This document shows, piece after piece, positions 60,911 to 64,000 of a stretch of DNA of 64,000 bases. A model generated the notes under the pieces. It worked only from the letters and a program-made list of their open reading frames with translations. It had not been told where the DNA came from and did no database searches. Each line of letters begins with the position of its first letter. Within the stretch, counting starts at the first letter, position 1. Origin of the DNA: Rugosibacter aromaticivorans (GTDB lineage Bacteria; Pseudomonadota; Gammaproteobacteria; Burkholderiales; Rhodocyclaceae); contig NZ_CP010554.1 of assembly GCF_000934545.1 (NCBI RefSeq), positions 1,302,001 to 1,366,000 of the forward strand, read 5' to 3'. Position numbers and translations under genes: made by a program.

Positions 60911-62284
60911 GTGAATTTTCAAATGATTGCATTATATGCGGGTGCTTTTTTACTGGCATTGGGTCTGCTGGTTTTGGTGCATGAGCTTGGCCATTATTTT
61001 GCCGCTCGCATGTGCGGTGTCAAAGTATTGCGTTTTGCGATAGGTTTTGGGCGCGTTATGTGGTCACGACGTCCAGGTAGCGATCAAACGGAATGGGCCA
61101 TTGGGCTGTTACCCTTGGGTGGCTATGTCAAGATGCTCGATGAGCGCGAAGGTCCCGTGGCTGCTAGCGAATTACCGCGCGCCTTTAACCGGCAACCCGT
61201 TGGTCGCCGCGCCTTTATTGTTGTTGCGGGACCTGTTGCCAATCTGTTGTTGGCTATTTTGCTTTACTGGCTGGTATTCATGACAGGCATTACCGAATTA
61301 AAGCCGCGTCTGGGTGTCCCGCCGCAAGGCAGCCCGGCCGCTGTTGCCGGGATTGAAGCAGGTGTCACCGTGCGTGCCGTGAATGGCAAATCCATTGCCA
61401 GTTGGCAGGATTTACGCTGGGAAGTGATGCGACAGACGATGAACGCGGTGGCGCTGGAGCTGGATGGCACGACAAGCCAGGGAATCCCAGTGGTATATCA
61501 CCTGAATAATCTGCGGTTTTCGCTCGCTGAGACAGAAAAAGATCCGCTGACCCCTTTGGGCTTACTGCTCTATAGACCACGTCTGCCTGCGATTGTCGGG
61601 CAGATCATGCCGTCATCAGCTGCTGCAATCGCAGGCTTTCAAGCGGATGATCGGATGCTGGAAATTGATGGCAAAACAATTTCCGAGTGGGCTGACGTTG
61701 CAGCTGCCGTGCGAAATTCCGTCGGGCGGCCGTTAGTGTTTACTGTTGATCGGGCGGGGCAGCGGATGAACCTTACTGCCATCCCTCAGCTGAGCGGAGA
61801 GAGTGAAGCACGTGTTGGTCGGCTTGGGATTGCCGTTAAGGAAGACGCGTCAGCTGTCACTGAAATGACTACCCTGGTTCGTTACAGCCCAGGGGAAGCG
61901 GCTATCCGTGCCGTGGCTAAAACATGGGATACCGCGATCATCAGTTTGCGCATGATGGGACGCATGCTCACTGGGGAACTATCCTGGAAAAACCTATCCG
62001 GTCCTGTCACCATCGCCGATTACGCAGGCCAAACAGCACGTCTTGGACTGAGCTATTACCTTAGCTTTATCGCGCTGATCAGTATCAGCCTTGGCGTACT
62101 TAATCTGCTGCCTGTTCCGGTTCTGGATGGGGGGCATTTAATGTATTATCTTGCTGAGTTCATCAAGGGGAAGCCGCTCTCCGATCGAGTCTTGGCGATT
62201 GGACAACAGGTAGGTTTCGCCTTGCTGGCACTGCTCATGCTGTTTGCTTTTTATAACGACTTTAATCGTCTTTTTTCTGGTTGA
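60911..62284 (+). CDS. rseP: RIP zinc metalloprotease RseP
   Basis: Site-2 intramembrane protease releasing sigmaE from RseA, 457 aa from the GTG at 60911 (GAGGA seven bases upstream); ATG 60923 is the alternative. The zinc motif VLVHELGHYFAAR is in TM1, there are two PDZ domains in the periplasmic part (about residues 125-300), and NLLPVPVLDGGHLMYYL carries the third zinc ligand. Confidence 0.95.
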   Translation: MNFQMIALYAGAFLLALGLLVLVHELGHYFAARMCGVKVLRFAIGFGRVMWSRRPGSDQTEWAIGLLPLGGYVKMLDEREGPVAASELPRAFNRQPVGRRAFIVVAGPVANLLLAILLYWLVFMTGITELKPRLGVPPQGSPAAVAGIEAGVTVRAVNGKSIASWQDLRWEVMRQTMNAVALELDGTTSQGIPVVYHLNNLRFSLAETEKDPLTPLGLLLYRPRLPAIVGQIMPSSAAAIAGFQADDRMLEIDGKTISEWADVAAAVRNSVGRPLVFTVDRAGQRMNLTAIPQLSGESEARVGRLGIAVKEDASAVTEMTTLVRYSPGEAAIRAVAKTWDTAIISLRMMGRMLTGELSWKNLSGPVTIADYAGQTARLGLSYYLSFIALISISLGVLNLLPVPVLDGGHLMYYLAEFIKGKPLSDRVLAIGQQVGFALLALLMLFAFYNDFNRLFSG

Positions 62285-62334
62285 TTTTTCGGCTATTTTT
62301 CTGGCTAATTGGCGTCTTTATCCAACGAATAACA

Positions 62335-64000
62335 ATGAATAAAAAATTACTTGCTGGCTTAGTTTCAGCTTTGCTGGCACGGGCTGTTTTTGCATTCGAG
62401 CCATTTCAAATCAAGGATATTCGTGTTGAAGGCATTCAGCGCACGGAGGCGGGTACGGTGTTCTCGTATCTACCCGTCAAGATTGGCGATACGATCAATG
62501 ATGAAAAAGCAGCCAGCGCGATCAAAGCGCTGTTCGCAACCGGATTTTTTAAGGACGTTCGTCTTGAGATTGATGGCCAGGTCCTGGTGGTTGTACTCGA
62601 AGAACGCCCCGCTATCGCGACACTTGATTTTGTTGGGTTGAAGTCATTCAAGGCGGAAGACCTTAAAAAAGGTTTGCGTGACATTGGGCTTGCTGAATCG
62701 CGTATTTTTGACCGTGCGATGGTGGAACGCGCTGAGCAGGAACTCAAGCGCCAATACCTCTCGCAAGGCCGTTATGCGGTTGATGTCAAAGTGAATGTTA
62801 CTCCGCTAGAGCGCAATCGTGTGGGTATCAAGTTCATTGTGAATGAAGGCGAAGTTGCCAAAATCAAGCAGATCAATATTGTCGGCGCAAAAGCCTTTAA
62901 GGACAGCGATCTGCTCAAACTGATGGCGCTTAGCCCCTCTGGCTGGCTGACGTGGTACACAAAAAACGATCAGTACTCAAAGCAAAAACTTTCAGGTGAT
63001 CTGGAAACGCTGCGCTCTTACTACATGAATCAGGGTTACCTCGAATTCAATGTCGAATCTACCCAGGTGTCTATTTCTGCTGACAAGCAAGATATTTACA
63101 TCACCATCAATATCAGTGAAGGCGAAAAGTACACCATCTCATCAGTCAAGCTGGCTGGAAACCTTCTGCTGCCAGAAGCTGAGCTGCTCAAGCTCGTGAA
63201 AATGAAACCAGGCGATGTTTTTTCGCGCGAGTCGATGACTGAAACGACAAAAGCGATTAGCGATCGTTTAGGGGATGATGGTTACGCTTTTGCCAATGTG
63301 AATGCAGCCCCTGAACTCAATAAAGAAAAACGTCAGGTCGCCTTTACGTTGATGGTTGATCCCGGTCGGCGCGTCTATGTGCGGCACATTAATGTGCTGG
63401 GAAACACGCGAACCCGCGATGAAGTTATTCGCCGCGAAGTGCGCCAGATGGAATCGGCCTGGTATAACGGCGAGCGTATTAAAAAGTCACGCGATCGCGT
63501 CGATCGTCTGGGCTATTTTGAAGACGTGACCATGGAAACCCCTGCTGTTGCTGGGACAACAGATCAAATTGACGTGGATTTAAAGGTAAAGGAAAAACCG
63601 ACTGGCAACATTTCATTGGGTGCAGGTTTCTCCAGCTCTGAAAAATTGACCTTATCGGGTGCCGTGCAGCAGGAAAACGTTTTTGGTAGCGGTAAGCACA
63701 TTGGTGTACAGGTGAGTACCAGTAAATCCAACCGCATATTGTCTTTGTCGCATACCGACCCTTATTACACCGTGGATGGCGTTAGCAGAGGCTTTGACAT
63801 TTATACTCGCCGAACAGACACGTCCTCACTTTCCGTGAGTAGTTTTACGGCGGACTCCACCGGTGGTGGCGTGCGCTATGGGGTGCCGATTGGCGAAGAT
63901 GATTATATTTTTCTTGGCTTGTCTGCCGATCATACTAATTTAAAAACAGGGACTTTCTCCGCACAACGATATATCGACTACGTCAATAAGTTTGGCTCGG
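62335..64000 (+). CDS. bamA: Outer membrane protein assembly factor BamA (3' end missing)
   Basis: Core of the BAM complex inserting beta-barrel proteins. The visible 555 residues comprise a signal peptide (MNKKLLAGLVSALLARAVFA), five POTRA domains (to about residue 420, with the typical RIEVEGLQR-like DIRVEGIQRTEAGTV start) and the first barrel strands (NISLGAGFSSSEKLTLSG, QENVFGSGK). The window end cuts it inside the barrel. It follows rseP by 50 bp. Confidence 0.95.
   Translation, partial: MNKKLLAGLVSALLARAVFAFEPFQIKDIRVEGIQRTEAGTVFSYLPVKIGDTINDEKAASAIKALFATGFFKDVRLEIDGQVLVVVLEERPAIATLDFVGLKSFKAEDLKKGLRDIGLAESRIFDRAMVERAEQELKRQYLSQGRYAVDVKVNVTPLERNRVGIKFIVNEGEVAKIKQINIVGAKAFKDSDLLKLMALSPSGWLTWYTKNDQYSKQKLSGDLETLRSYYMNQGYLEFNVESTQVSISADKQDIYITINISEGEKYTISSVKLAGNLLLPEAELLKLVKMKPGDVFSRESMTETTKAISDRLGDDGYAFANVNAAPELNKEKRQVAFTLMVDPGRRVYVRHINVLGNTRTRDEVIRREVRQMESAWYNGERIKKSRDRVDRLGYFEDVTMETPAVAGTTDQIDVDLKVKEKPTGNISLGAGFSSSEKLTLSGAVQQENVFGSGKHIGVQVSTSKSNRILSLSHTDPYYTVDGVSRGFDIYTRRTDTSSLSVSSFTADSTGGGVRYGVPIGEDDYIFLGLSADHTNLKTGTFSAQRYIDYVNKFGS

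Noticed and set aside
1..64000. CRISPR arrays, tRNA/rRNA genes, integrases, transposases or att sites
   Set aside because: None could be recognised by reading both strands; the dispersed 25-bp repeats are not regularly spaced and are not an array.

Overview
The window reads as a betaproteobacterial chromosome. The block glnD-map-rpsB-tsf-pyrH-frr-uppS-cdsA-dxr-rseP-bamA (51.3-64.0 kb) is in the order typical of that class, and fnr-hemN-TauE/SafE-like (0-2.9 kb) is what usually follows a cbb3 oxidase cluster there. The aromatic gene content recalls hydrocarbon-degrading Rhodocyclales/Sterolibacteriaceae (Rugosibacter-like); that genus-level guess is weak and rests on gene content only. No transposase, integrase, CRISPR array, rRNA or tRNA gene was seen.

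Layout. (1) 0-2.9 kb: 3'-truncated fnr, then hemN and a TauE/SafE-like membrane protein. (2) 2.9-27.9 kb: a dense block of aromatic oxygenases. It holds four type I extradiol dioxygenases, a XylM/AlkB-type diiron hydroxylase, two paralogous group D flavin monooxygenases, nnrU, a five-gene toluene monooxygenase (tmoABCDE without tmoF), five Rieske alpha/beta pairs (naphthalene-like, two terephthalate/salicylate-like, benzoate-like, PAH-dioxygenase-like) and a LigAB-type extradiol dioxygenase. (3) 28-46.9 kb: ordinary chromosomal genes (DUF2892, relA, murI, class I fumarase, yqhA-like, dsrE-like, SHOCT, two methyltransferase-like genes, acs, nitroreductase, hslR, rmuC, an AddB/AddA-like nuclease-helicase pair). 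(4) 46.9-50.1 kb: a second small aromatic block with a sixth Rieske alpha/beta pair and a second XylM-like hydroxylase. (5) 50.2-64 kb: an EamA exporter, then the glnD-to-bamA housekeeping run, with bamA cut by the window end.

Main observation. The aromatic block holds almost only O2-using catalytic subunits. There is no Rieske reductase, no dedicated Rieske-dioxygenase ferredoxin, no flavin reductase, no cis-diol dehydrogenase, no ring-cleavage-product hydrolase and no aromatic-responsive regulator. Instead, FNR-type palindromes (TTGAY-N4-RTCAA) lie upstream of seven transcription units in this block and of hemN. All eight have a -10-like hexamer starting exactly 36 bp from the box start, which is the geometry of class II FNR activation (centre at -41.5). 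fnr itself, with its four Fe-S cysteines intact, lies at the edge of the block. The inference is an oxygenase regulon switched on when oxygen becomes scarce. Two of the promoters (before the Rieske pairs at 16.76 and 22.78 kb) share their promoter core and a mini-hairpin at the 5' end of the leader.

A second unexplained signal is a dispersed repeat of about 25 bp: eight intergenic or gene-end copies plus two near-copies inside coding sequence, spread over core and accessory regions alike.
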